A DNA stretch of 64,000 nt. Origin: Rhizobium sp. SL86. Its GTDB lineage: Bacteria > Pseudomonadota > Alphaproteobacteria > Rhizobiales > Rhizobiaceae. Positions 7,995-18,241 of the stretch are shown in pieces (positions within the stretch are counted from its first letter, which is position 1; each line of letters starts with the position of its first letter). The translations under genes and the position numbers were made by a program. Where the stretch lies: NCBI RefSeq assembly GCF_026672545.1, contig NZ_JAPPRJ010000009.1, positions 558,001 through 622,000 of the forward strand. Direction: 5' to 3'. Under the pieces are notes generated by a model. That model worked only from the letters and a program-made list of their open reading frames with translations. It had not been told where the DNA came from and did no database searches.

Positions 7995-10325
7995 ATGGGC
8001 GAAAACGCGAACGGTTCTTCGGACAAACAGGCACCGAAGGCGGATCTCGACGAGCAGGCGCTGTTTTTCCACCGTTATCCGCGGCCCGGCAAGCTGGAGA
8101 TCGTGGCGACCAAACCGCTCGGCAACCAGCGGGACCTGGCGCTTGCCTATTCTCCGGGTGTTGCCGCCCCCTGCCTTGCCATCCGCGACAATCCGGAAAC
8201 GGCCGCCGATTACACCGCGCGCGCCAATCTGGTCGCGGTCATCTCCAACGGCACGGCCGTTCTCGGCCTCGGCAATATCGGCCCGCTGGCCTCCAAGCCG
8301 GTGATGGAAGGCAAGGCCGTCCTCTTCAAGAAATTCGCCGCCATCGATGTCTTCGATATCGAGATCGATGCCGAATCCGTCGACTCGATGGTTTCGACGA
8401 TTTCGGCGCTCGAACCCACCTTCGGCGGCATCAACCTCGAAGACATCAAGGCGCCGGAATGTTTCGAGGTGGAGCGCCAGCTTCGCGAAAAGATGAACAT
8501 TCCGGTCTTCCACGACGACCAGCACGGCACGGCGATCATCGTCGCCGCCGCGATCCTGAACGGCCTGGAACTCGCCGGCAAAAAGATCGAGGACGTCAAG
8601 ATCGTCACCTCCGGTGCCGGTGCCGCAGCGCTCGCCTGCCTCAACCTTCTTGTCTCCCTCGGTGCCAAGCGCGAAAACATCTGGGTGCATGACATCGAGG
8701 GCCTCGTTTATGACGGCCGCAACGTACTGATGGACCCGTGGAAGGAAATCTACGCCCAGAAGAGCGAGAAACGGGTGCTGGCCGAATCGATCGGCGGCGC
8801 CGATGTTTTCCTCGGCCTGTCGGCCGCCGGTGTCCTGAAGCCGGAACTCCTGGAACAGATGGCGGAAAAGCCGCTGATCATGGCGCTCGCCAACCCGACG
8901 CCGGAAATCATGCCGGAACTGGCACGCGCCGCCCGCCCCGACGCGATGATCTGCACCGGCCGTTCGGATTTCCCCAACCAGGTCAACAACGTCCTCTGCT
9001 TCCCCTACATCTTCCGCGGCGCACTCGATTGTGGTGCGACGACGATCAACGAAGAAATGAAGATGGCGGCGGTCAAGGCGATCGCCGGTCTCGCCCGCGA
9101 GGAAATCTCCGACGTTGCCGCGCGTGCCTATGCCGACGAAACGCCGGTCTTCGGGCCGAATTACCTGATCCCCTCGCCGTTCGATCCGCGCCTCATCCTG
9201 CGCATTGCGCCGGCGGTGGCCAAGGCTGCCGCCGAGACCGGCGTTGCCTCGCGCCCGATCACCGATTTCGAACAGTATCTCGACCAGCTGAACCGTTTCG
9301 TCTGGCGCTCTGGCTTCGTCATGAAGCCGATCTTCACCAGCGCCAAACAGGCGGAAAAGAAGCGGGTGATCTTTGCCGAAGGCGAAGATGAACGTGTGCT
9401 GCGCGCCGCCCAGGTGCTGCTGGAAGAAAAGACCGGCGTGCCGATCCTCATCGGCCGTCCCTCGGTCATCGATGCCCGTCTCAAGCGTTTCGGCATCCGC
9501 CTACGGCCCAACGAGGATTTCGCCGTCGTCAACCCGGAAGACGATCCGCGTTACCGCGATTACGTCGACGAGTATTTCGCGCTTGTCGGCCGTCTCGGCA
9601 TCAATCCGGAAGCCGCCCGCACCATCGTGCGCACCAACTCCACGGTGATTGCGGCACTTGCCGTCAAGCGCGGTGATGCGGATGCGATGATCTGCGGCGT
9701 GGAAGGCCGTTTCGACCGCCACCTGAAGGATGTCGGCCAGATCATCGGCAAACGCCCGGGCGTCAAGGCCTTCTCCGGCTTGAGCCTGCTGATCACCCAG
9801 AAGGGCCCGGTCTTCTTTACCGACACCTTCGTCAACGACAATCCGACCTATGAAGAGATCGCCGAGATCGCCGCTCTCGCCGCCCAGGAAATCCGCCGTT
9901 TCGGCATCACGCCGAAGGCCGCGCTGATTTCGCATTCGAATTTCGGCTCCCGCAATTCGGACAGCGCCCGCAAGATGCGCGCGGCCCTCGAACTCATCCG
10001 CCAGCGCGCGCCCGAACTGGAGGTGGATGGCGAAATGCAGGCAGGCTCGGCGCTCTCCGAGGCGCTGCGCAAACGCGCCATGCCGAACAGCAGCCTGTCC
10101 GGCGAAGCGAACCTGCTGGTCTTCCCGAACCTCGATTCGGCCAACATCTCGCTCGGCATCGTGCGCACGATGATGGACGCCCTGCATGTCGGCCCGATCC
10201 TGCTCGGCGCGGCCCAGCCGGCGCATATCCTGTCGACCTCGGTCACCTCGCGCGGCGTCGTCAACATGGCGGCCCTTGCCGTTGTCGAAGCCTCGCACAG
10301 CGATTTTGCGACCATGCCGGCCTAA
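7995..10325 (+). CDS. maeB: NADP-dependent malic enzyme with C-terminal phosphotransacetylase-like domain
   Basis: Oxidative decarboxylation of malate to pyruvate and CO2, yielding NADPH; the rhizobial TME/MaeB type. The 776-residue protein has an N-terminal malic domain ([10 protein letters not shown], catalytic region K-x-P-V-M-E-G-K), an NAD(P)-binding domain ending near residue 425 with A-L-A-N-P-T-P-E-I and D-F-P-N-Q-V-N-N-V, and a phosphotransacetylase-like domain from about residue 435, usually regulatory rather than catalytic in this family. GGAG at 7985-7988 sits 6 bp before ATG 7995, so 7995 is preferred to the ATG at 7989, which abuts the Shine-Dalgarno. Confidence 0.93.
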   Translation: MGENANGSSDKQAPKADLDEQALFFHRYPRPGKLEIVATKPLGNQRDLALAYSPGVAAPCLAIRDNPETAADYTARANLVAVISNGTAVLGLGNIGPLASKPVMEGKAVLFKKFAAIDVFDIEIDAESVDSMVSTISALEPTFGGINLEDIKAPECFEVERQLREKMNIPVFHDDQHGTAIIVAAAILNGLELAGKKIEDVKIVTSGAGAAALACLNLLVSLGAKRENIWVHDIEGLVYDGRNVLMDPWKEIYAQKSEKRVLAESIGGADVFLGLSAAGVLKPELLEQMAEKPLIMALANPTPEIMPELARAARPDAMICTGRSDFPNQVNNVLCFPYIFRGALDCGATTINEEMKMAAVKAIAGLAREEISDVAARAYADETPVFGPNYLIPSPFDPRLILRIAPAVAKAAAETGVASRPITDFEQYLDQLNRFVWRSGFVMKPIFTSAKQAEKKRVIFAEGEDERVLRAAQVLLEEKTGVPILIGRPSVIDARLKRFGIRLRPNEDFAVVNPEDDPRYRDYVDEYFALVGRLGINPEAARTIVRTNSTVIAALAVKRGDADAMICGVEGRFDRHLKDVGQIIGKRPGVKAFSGLSLLITQKGPVFFTDTFVNDNPTYEEIAEIAALAAQEIRRFGITPKAALISHSNFGSRNSDSARKMRAALELIRQRAPELEVDGEMQAGSALSEALRKRAMPNSSLSGEANLLVFPNLDSANISLGIVRTMMDALHVGPILLGAAQPAHILSTSVTSRGVVNMAALAVVEASHSDFATMPA

Positions 10326-10369
10326 GGCGAAGGCCTGGCTGGAACGGATGGCGCCTTATCACATTGTGA

Positions 10370-10393
10370 ACCCGGAGGACGTATCCTCCGGGT
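10370..10393 (+). terminator. hairpin after maeB, terminator-like without a U-tract
   Basis: A perfect 10-bp stem ACCCGGAGGA / TCCTCCGGGT with loop CGTA lies 45 bp after the maeB stop and 28 bp before the next gene. No T-run follows, so it may act as a processing or attenuation structure rather than a classical intrinsic terminator. Confidence 0.5.
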
Positions 10394-10420
10394 CAGACAT
10401 CTGAAAGACGAGAGCCTTTC

Positions 10421-11101
10421 ATGCCGGTAAAACCGTTCCTTTCCGCCCTCCTCCTGTTCGTGCCGGCAACCGCCATGGCCGCCAGCGATGTCGCGGCCAA
10501 TGCCGAACGCTGCATGGCGCTTGGCCGCGAAATTGCAGGGACAACGCAGGTGATTGGCGATACGGACGTTGCGCGCAGTTATGCGGACGTCCTGTCCCAG
10601 CAGGCGCAGGAAATCCGCAAGATCCGCCGGGAAATGTCCCGCATGCGCTGCAGTTCCGGCAGCATCGTCGAGATCGGCGCCCCCGCAGACGTCTGCGAGG
10701 ATTTCCAGGCGACGCTATCGGCCATGGAAGACAACCGCCGCGCCATCATCGAACAAAGACAGACATCCATGAAGGTGGTGAATTCGCTCGGCCGTGACGA
10801 GGCGGCCCTTCGCGAGGAGATGCGCCTCCTGCGGTGCGGCGAGATCGACTACGCGACCATTCCCGCCTCGATCGCGCCGGATGGAAGCCTGCGCCCCAGC
10901 ACCAGCCTGCCCCCTGCCCAGTCGATCATCGAGTTTAAGCCGAAACAGCAGGAAGCGCGACGTGATCCGACACCAGCCGTGCCGGAGCGCGAGTGGAAGC
11001 CCGACCGTCCGGTGCGTATGGTCGGCCCACAATTCTTTCCCGATCAGAGCCGCATCGATCTCGCCAATCCCGCAACGCCGGGCGCACAACCGCAGCAGTA
11101 G
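10421..11101 (+). CDS. secreted protein of unknown function
   Basis: Not recognised. The 226-residue product has a clear Sec signal peptide (MPVKPFLSALLLFVPATAMA, cleavage near A-M-A-A), so it is probably periplasmic. The mature part has a helical, coiled-coil-like segment of about 110 residues with four cysteines (C-M-A-L, M-R-C-S-S, D-V-C-E-D, L-R-C-G) that could pair in two disulfides, followed by a Pro/Arg-rich, probably disordered tail from about residue 150. It follows maeB in the same direction after a hairpin and converges with bluB, whose stop is 10 bp away. A sigma or transport role is not indicated. Confidence 0.72.
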   Translation: MPVKPFLSALLLFVPATAMAASDVAANAERCMALGREIAGTTQVIGDTDVARSYADVLSQQAQEIRKIRREMSRMRCSSGSIVEIGAPADVCEDFQATLSAMEDNRRAIIEQRQTSMKVVNSLGRDEAALREEMRLLRCGEIDYATIPASIAPDGSLRPSTSLPPAQSIIEFKPKQQEARRDPTPAVPEREWKPDRPVRMVGPQFFPDQSRIDLANPATPGAQPQQ

Positions 11102-11110
11102 GCCTGTCCG

Positions 11111-12648
<1,538 letters not shown>

Positions 12649-12697
12649 GTCTTGCTCCCGCTCGTCTGACTCCGCTTGTGGCGTGCGAAGGATGCGG

Positions 12698-14372
12698 TTA
12701 CCGATCCCGGAACCGGTTGGTGATCGGATACCGCCGGTCACGGCCGAAATTCTTCTTGGTGATCTTCACACCCGGCGCCGACTGGCGGCGTTTGTATTCG
12801 GCGAGATAAAGCAGGTGTTCGACCCGGTGCACGGTGGCCGCATCATGCCCGCGCGCCAGAATGTCGTCCACCGCCATCTCGCCCTCGACCAGGCATTCCA
12901 GGATGTCATCGAGCACCGGATAGGGCGGCAGCGAATCCTGGTCGGTCTGGTTCGGCCGCAGTTCGGCGGATGGCGCCTTGGCAATGATGTTTTCCGGGAT
13001 CACCTCGCCGCCCGGCCCCAGCGCCCCCGTGCGGCACATTCCGGTTGCGCCATTCGGCGATCGCATAGACCTGCATCTTGTAGAGGTCCTTGATCGGGTT
13101 GAAGCCACCGTTCATGTCGCCGTAGAGGGTGGCATAACCGACCGACATTTCCGACTTGTTGCCGGTCGTCACGACCATGGCGCCGAACTTGTTGGAGATC
13201 GCCATCAGGATCGTGCCGCGCGTGCGGCTCTGCAGGTTTTCCTCGGTAATACCTTCCTCGGTTCCCTCGAACATGTCGGAAAGTGCCGAAAGAAACCCCT
13301 CGACCGGCTCCATGATCGGCACGATGTCGTACCGGCAGCCGAGCGCCGTGGCGCAATCGGCCGCATCCTTGAAACTGTCCTCGGACGTATAACGATAAGG
13401 CAGCATCACAGTGCGCACCCGCTCCGCGCCCAGAGCATCGACCGCAATCGCGGCGCAAACGGCCGAGTCGATACCGCCGGACAGACCAAGCACGACGCTC
13501 TTGAAACCGTTCTTGTTCACATAATCACGGAAGCCGAGCAGGCAGGCGCGGTAATCGGCCTCCTCCTGTTCGGGGATCGCCGCAACGGGCCCGTCGGTGC
13601 ACACCCAGGTCTCGCCCTGCCGCTGCCATTCGGTGAGGCAAAGCGCCGTCTCGAACTCCGGCATCTGGAAGGCGAGCGTCTTGTCGGCATTAAAGCCGAA
13701 GCTCGCACCATCGAAGACCAGCTCGTCCTGGCCACCCAACTGGTTGACGAAAATCAGCGGCAGCCCGCTTTCGATCACCTGGCGCAGCGCCACCTGATGG
13801 CGCACATCCACCTTGCCGCGATGATAGGGCGATCCGTTCGGCACGATCAGAAGCTCGGCGCCGCTTTCGGCCAGCGTCTCGCAGACACCGAGATCGTTCC
13901 AGATCTCCTCGCAGATCGGAACGCCGATCCGCACGCCGCGAAAATTCACCGGTCCCGGCATCTCGCCTTCGTCGAAGACACGCTTCTCGTCGAATTCACC
14001 GTAATTCGGCAGGTCGATCTTGTCGCGCAGCGAGAGGATCTTGCCGCCATCGACGATCGCCGCCGAATTGTGCCGGCCCTTGTCGCTCTGGCGCGGCAGC
14101 CCGATGATGATGCCGGGTCCGCCATCCTTGCTGTCCTCCACCAGCGCTTCCAGCGCGCGCCAGCAGGATTTCAGAAAGGCGGGCTTCAGCACCAGGTCCT
14201 CCGGCGGATAACCGGAGAGGAACAGTTCGCTGAACACGATGAGTTCCGCGCCCTGCTGCGCTGCGGTTTTGCGCGCCTCGCGCGCCAGCGCCAGATTGCC
14301 GGCGACATCGCCGACAATGGGATTGAGTTGGGCAAGGGCGATGCGGAGGGTCTGGGCAACAGCTTGGGTCAT
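12698..14372 (-). CDS. nadE: glutamine-dependent NAD+ synthetase, interrupted by a one-base frameshift
   Basis: Makes NAD+ from deamido-NAD+ with glutamine as nitrogen donor. An N-terminal nitrilase-like glutaminase domain (E-L-F-L-S-G-Y-P-P-E-D catalytic Glu, P-I-C-E-E-I-W catalytic Cys) is followed by the synthetase domain with the PP-loop L-G-L-S-G-G-I-D-S-A. The frame starting at 14372 leaves the family sequence after N-V-P-H-G near 13025; the rest (A-L-G-P-G-G-E-V-I-P to the usual end P-I-T-N-R-F-R-D-R) continues in another frame to 12698. A run of five C on the plus strand (13024-13028) has one base too many: with four, the frame closes to 557 residues, the normal rhizobial length. The single-base homopolymer error suggests a sequencing artefact, but a real mutation cannot be excluded. 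Confidence 0.88.
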
Positions 14373-14455
14373 GAGATTGATTTAGCGTGCACCTTGGGCC
14401 GGAGCAACGTCGGACGCCGCGAAATTTTTGCGACGGTGTGACGGGGAAATCGCCG

Positions 14456-14854
14456 CTACGCCTGCTGCGGATAGGTATCGTACTGCGGCAGGCCATCGGC
14501 AATCACGTAAAAATCACCCTTGTCCCGGCAATAGATGTGGTGGTCCATCAAGAGACCCGAGGGCTGATCGAAGAGACCGGCCATGACGGAAATCTTCGGC
14601 GACCCCACGGCCGCCCAGAACAGCGCCGATCCGCAGCGGTTGCAGAAACCGCGCGCCGCCTTGTCGCTCGCATGATACCAGGAAATGAATGCCTCGCCCT
14701 CGATGGTCAGATCGGCACGCTGTACGTCGGCGCTGGCAAAATAGAGACCCGTCTGACGCCGGCATTGCGAACAATGGCAGGCAATCACCGGCCCGACCTC
14801 ACCGTTGATCTTAAGCCTGACAGATCCACAAAGGCATTGTCCGGTCCGCATCAT
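14456..14854 (-). CDS. GFA family (glutathione-dependent formaldehyde-activating-like) zinc protein
   Basis: A 132-residue CENP-V/GFA domain protein. The zinc-binding cysteine pattern is complete: C-L-C-G near the N-terminus, C-H-C-S-Q-C-R-R-Q-T-G in the middle and F-C-N-R-C-G-S-A-L-F-W in the second half. Most such proteins have no proven activity; true glutathione dependence is not established here. The ATG at 14854 has GGGAGC 7 bp upstream; a longer frame start at 14917 is less likely. It reads away from a region with a CtrA-type box about 160 bp upstream. Confidence 0.82.
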   Translation of the reverse strand: MMRTGQCLCGSVRLKINGEVGPVIACHCSQCRRQTGLYFASADVQRADLTIEGEAFISWYHASDKAARGFCNRCGSALFWAAVGSPKISVMAGLFDQPSGLLMDHHIYCRDKGDFYVIADGLPQYDTYPQQA

Positions 14855-15011
14855 CTCATAGGCTCCCGAAAATTGAACCAGGGCAGTGTGGTCGCCGGAG
14901 CGGATAATCACAAACACATTCTGTTGATCGCAATCATCAATAGTATTGAGCGACCCCTCACGCGGAAACGGACAAACACCAGAAAATTGCGGAAAAATTT
15001 TTTGTCGCGCG

Positions 15012-15027
15012 TTAACCTGCCGTTAAC
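15012..15027 (+). promoter_or_regulatory. CtrA-type binding box
   Basis: TTAACCTGCCGTTAAC matches the full CtrA consensus TTAA-N7-TTAAC. The two halves lie 11 bp apart, one helical turn. Possible -10 elements TATATT (15041-15046) and GATAAG (15051-15056) lie downstream on the plus strand, though their spacing to the box is not ideal. It could control the minus-strand GFA gene or a plus-strand transcript. Confidence 0.5.
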
Positions 15028-15050
15028 CGCAACCTGTGATTATATTCGCA

Positions 15051-15189
15051 GATAAGCAAATAGGAATTCGCCGGCGCGGTGTTCCCCCAATCGCCCGGCA
15101 CGTTTGAATACCCGTCATCCCTTCAGCACGTCGGACGGGGTAATGGAAAGGCCGGCATTTCCCCCCAATGCCGGCCTTTCTTCTTTTCT
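15051..15189 (+). ncRNA. candidate small RNA ending in an intrinsic terminator
   Basis: The plus strand between a promoter-like region and a strong terminator carries no credible open reading frame and no annotated neighbour in this orientation. The terminator loop is a run of six C, and a second C-run (CCCCC) occurs near 15085; C-rich loops facing Shine-Dalgarno sequences are a hallmark of several alphaproteobacterial trans-acting sRNAs. The 5' end is a guess. Confidence 0.35.
15147..15189 (+). terminator. strong intrinsic terminator
   Basis: A 13-bp perfect stem (AAAGGCCGGCATT at 15147-15159 with AATGCCGGCCTTT at 15167-15179) encloses a TCCCCCC loop and is followed by the T-rich CTTCTTTTC on the plus strand. 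On the minus strand the same stem lies 36 bp after the DAHP synthase stop with a weaker tail, so it may serve both strands. Confidence 0.8.
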
Positions 15190-15214
15190 CGATGGAATGG
15201 ACGTCGCGTCAGGT

Positions 15215-16588
15215 TCAGCCGTTGGCGACCATACGCTTTTCGTCGCGGCCGCTCTTCATGCGCTCGGCCAGCAGGAACGCCAGTTCCAGCGCCTGATCGG
15301 CGTTCAACCGCGGATCGCAATGGGTGTGGTAACGATCCTGCAGATCACCGGCGGTGACGGCGCGCGCGCCGCCCGTGCATTCCGTCACGTCCTTGCCGGT
15401 CATTTCAACATGGATGCCACCCGGATGCGAGCCTTCGGCGCGGTGGATCTGGAAGAAGCTTTCAACTTCCGACAGGATCCGGTCGAACGGCCGGGTCTTG
15501 TAGTTGTTGAGCGTGATCGTGTTGCCATGCATCGGATCGCACGACCAGACCACCTTGCGGCCCTCGCGCTCGACGGCGCGGACGAGGCGCGGCAGATGAT
15601 CGGCGACCTTGTCGTGGCCGAAACGGCAAATCAGCGTCAGGCGCCCGGCTTCGTTGGCCGGGTTCAGGATGTCGATCAGGCGCAAAAGATCGTCCGCCTG
15701 CAGCGACGGGCCGCATTTCAGGCCGATCGGGTTCTTGATGCCGCGGCAGAATTCCACATGCGCATGGTCAGCCTGGCGGGTGCGGTCACCGATCCAGATC
15801 ATGTGGCCGGAGGTCGCGTACCAGTCACCCGAGGTGGAATCGACGCGCGTCAGCGCTTCCTCATAACCCAGAAGCAGCGCCTCGTGGCTGGTGAAGAAAT
15901 CGGTTTCGCGTAGCGCCGGATTGTTTTCCGAGGTAATGCCCACAGCCTTCATGAAGTCCATGGTTTCGGAGATCCGGTCGGCCAGCTTGCGGTAACGTTC
16001 GCCCTGGGGAGAATCCTTGACGAAGCCCAGCATCCACTGGTGCACGTTTTCGAGGTTGGCATAACCACCCATGGCGAAGGCGCGCAGAAGGTTCAGCGTC
16101 GCTGCCGACTGGCGGTAGGCCATCAGCTGGCGTTCCGGGTTCGGAATACGCGCATCTGCGGTGAACTCGATGCCGTTGATGATGTCGCCGCGGTAGGACG
16201 GCAGTTCCACGTCACCCTGCTTCTCGATGTTGGACGAGCGCGGTTTGGCGAACTGGCCGGCGATACGGCCGACCTTCACCACCGGCTGCTGGGCGCCAAA
16301 GGTCAGCACCACGGCCATCTGAAGGAAGGCACGGAAAAAATCGCGGATCGTGTCGGCGCCGTGCTCCATGAAGCTTTCGGCGCAGTCACCGCCCTGCAGC
16401 AGGAAACCATTGCCTTCGGCAACCTGCGCAAGGCTCTTCTTCAGCCGGCGGGCTTCACCGGCAAACACCAGAGGCGGAAAGGTGGCGAGTTGCGCCTCGG
16501 TTGCAACGAGTGCCTCCGCATCCGGATAGTCCGGCACCTGCTGAATGGGCTTCTGCCGCCAGGTGTTCGGGGTCCAGTTCTGTGCCAT
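15215..16588 (-). CDS. aroG: class II 3-deoxy-7-phosphoheptulonate (DAHP) synthase
   Basis: First step of the shikimate pathway, condensing phosphoenolpyruvate and erythrose 4-phosphate. The 457-residue protein is of the plant/actinobacterial class II type, with Q-G-G-D-C-A-E-S-F near residue 66, [12 protein letters not shown], the R-V-D-S-T-S-G-D-W segment, G-P-S-L-Q-A-D-D and [20 protein letters not shown]-x-G-G holds the metal ligands of the C-terminal part. The gene name aroG/aroF is used variably in rhizobia. It starts at 16588 ([10 protein letters not shown]) and faces a 264 bp gap shared with the divergent TadG-like gene. Confidence 0.93.
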   Translation of the reverse strand: MAQNWTPNTWRQKPIQQVPDYPDAEALVATEAQLATFPPLVFAGEARRLKKSLAQVAEGNGFLLQGGDCAESFMEHGADTIRDFFRAFLQMAVVLTFGAQQPVVKVGRIAGQFAKPRSSNIEKQGDVELPSYRGDIINGIEFTADARIPNPERQLMAYRQSAATLNLLRAFAMGGYANLENVHQWMLGFVKDSPQGERYRKLADRISETMDFMKAVGITSENNPALRETDFFTSHEALLLGYEEALTRVDSTSGDWYATSGHMIWIGDRTRQADHAHVEFCRGIKNPIGLKCGPSLQADDLLRLIDILNPANEAGRLTLICRFGHDKVADHLPRLVRAVEREGRKVVWSCDPMHGNTITLNNYKTRPFDRILSEVESFFQIHRAEGSHPGGIHVEMTGKDVTECTGGARAVTAGDLQDRYHTHCDPRLNADQALELAFLLAERMKSGRDEKRMVANG

Positions 16589-16852
16589 GTCCGTATTCCG
16601 TCGTTCATCGAGCCGGTCGGGCCGGGATTGTTAGAATAGGCGCGGCTTATACTCCTTCGACACCCGTTTGCATAGGCCAAGCGTCGCGCAGCATTCGAAG
16701 CTGTCCCGCAGCCGAAAATTTACCTTGCATCTTATCAGATTGCTGAGGCTTTGCCGTTATTGTGGTCGGCCAAATGAAGGCGGAATGACGCCGTCTAAGG
16801 CCTGCATGCGGCAGGGTATCGCCCGTGGATCGTATTCTATTTGGTGTCCGCA

Positions 16853-18148
16853 ATGATTTTCAGAGATTTCTTACGCGACCGTACCGGAAACTTCGGCATG
16901 ATGACGGCATTGCTCGCCGTCCCGTTGATCGGCGCCGCCGGCATGGCCGTCGATGTGAATTATGCGTTCGAGCAAAAGGAAATGCTGATGAAGGCCGCCG
17001 ATGCAGCCGCTGTTGGCGCACTGGCTGAAAAGTCGGCAGGTGTCGCGGCCGCGCTCGCGATGACATCGGACGGTGCCGTCGATGTCGCCGATGCCGATGC
17101 AAAAACACTGTTCCTGGCCCAGGTGCCGGAAGAGATGCGCGACCGCATCCTTTCCACCAATATCAGCATCCTGCGCACCGGCAACGAGATGACCTCGCAG
17201 CTGAACTTCGAGGCGCGCGTGCCCACCTCGTTCATGAACATCTTCGGCAAGGACAGCGTCACCGTTTCGGGAAGCGCCACGGCCAGTTACCAGACAAATG
17301 CCTTCGTCGATTTCTACATGCTGCTCGACAACACGCCGTCGATGGGGCTTGCGGCCACGCAGGCCGGCATCACGCTCATGGAAAAGAACACTGGTGACGA
17401 CCCTTGCGCGTTCGCCTGCCATGCCACCGCTGATGCGGATCAGAACACCTACCTGATCGCCAAGAACCTCGGCGTGAAGATGCGCATCGACGTCGTGCGC
17501 GAAGCAACCCAGGCGCTGACCCATGACGCGACCGAATATATGCGCGTGACCAACCAGTATCGGATGGCCGTTTACACATTCGGAGCAACGGCCGATACAG
17601 CTGGCCTGACCGAAATCATCGCGATGAACAGCGACATGGCCAAGGTTCGCACCGCAACCGATGCGGTCGATCTCATGACGACTAAGAAGAACAACTATCT
17701 CGCCAATCAGTTGACGGATTTTAATGCCGCACTAACGTCCATGAAGACGAAGATCGGCACCGGCGGCGCCGGCTATTCCAGCACAGACCGCCAGAAGGTC
17801 CTGTTCTTCGTCTCGGATGGGGTTGCCGATTACCAGACGACCAACTGCACGCGAAGCATGCCGGAAAAACAGCCGACCCGCTGTCAAGAACCGCTACAGC
17901 CGAGCTACTGCAAGGCGATCAAGGACAAGGGTGTGAAGATCGCGGTGCTTTATACGACCTATCTCGATCTGCCGGACGACAGCTGGTGGAAGAACTGGAT
18001 CAAGCCGTTCAGCAGCCAGATTCCCACCAATATGGAAGCCTGCGCCTCCCCCGGCTATTATTTCGAGGTCTCGCCGAGCGAAGGCATCACGGAAGCGATG
18101 CAGGCCCTGTTCCGCAAGGTGATCAGCGCACCGCGCCTGACGGGCTGA
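16853..18148 (+). CDS. TadG-like pilus assembly protein with VWA-like domain
   Basis: A 431-residue protein with the TadE/TadG-type N-terminus: D-R-T-G-N-F-G-M-M-T-A-L followed by one membrane helix (about residues 16-35) and the A-A-D-A-A-A-V-G-A-L motif. The rest is predicted extracytoplasmic and resembles a von Willebrand A fold starting F-Y-M-L-L-D-N-T-P-S-M-G; D159-x-T161-x-S163 is a MIDAS-like motif with Thr in place of the usual first Ser. Seven or eight cysteines in the C-terminal half suggest disulfides. ATG 16853 is preferred to the TTG/GTG codons just before it. No other tad/cpa genes are nearby, so it is an orphan; it ends before an intrinsic terminator. Confidence 0.82.
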   Translation: MIFRDFLRDRTGNFGMMTALLAVPLIGAAGMAVDVNYAFEQKEMLMKAADAAAVGALAEKSAGVAAALAMTSDGAVDVADADAKTLFLAQVPEEMRDRILSTNISILRTGNEMTSQLNFEARVPTSFMNIFGKDSVTVSGSATASYQTNAFVDFYMLLDNTPSMGLAATQAGITLMEKNTGDDPCAFACHATADADQNTYLIAKNLGVKMRIDVVREATQALTHDATEYMRVTNQYRMAVYTFGATADTAGLTEIIAMNSDMAKVRTATDAVDLMTTKKNNYLANQLTDFNAALTSMKTKIGTGGAGYSSTDRQKVLFFVSDGVADYQTTNCTRSMPEKQPTRCQEPLQPSYCKAIKDKGVKIAVLYTTYLDLPDDSWWKNWIKPFSSQIPTNMEACASPGYYFEVSPSEGITEAMQALFRKVISAPRLTG

Positions 18149-18174
18149 GCGGCGCACCGTCTTCCAGATACGTC

Positions 18175-18206
18175 AAAGGGCCAGCTTTCGCCGGCCCTTT
18201 CTTTTC
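18175..18206 (+). terminator. intrinsic terminator of the TadG-like gene
   Basis: Stem AAAGGGCC (18175-18182) pairs with GGCCCTTT (18193-18200) around a 10-nt loop and is followed by CTTTTC. The symmetric A/T ends also let it work for gor on the minus strand. Confidence 0.75.
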
Positions 18207-18241
18207 TCTTCACCGTCACGCTGGTCCTTCAACAGGACACA

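Larger units (their letters stand above)
14855..15214. other. 360 bp intergenic region with CtrA box, putative small RNA and terminator
   Basis: No protein-coding gene is supported. The left half is AT-rich and holds a perfect TTAA-N7-TTAA element; the right half ends in a strong intrinsic terminator on the plus strand although no plus-strand gene precedes it. The sub-elements are listed separately. Confidence 0.7.

Noticed and set aside
12698-13108. NadE C-terminal frame as a separate 136-residue gene
   Set aside because: It matches the missing end of NadE exactly, and its first residues before A-L-G-P-G-G are an out-of-frame reading of the upstream part.
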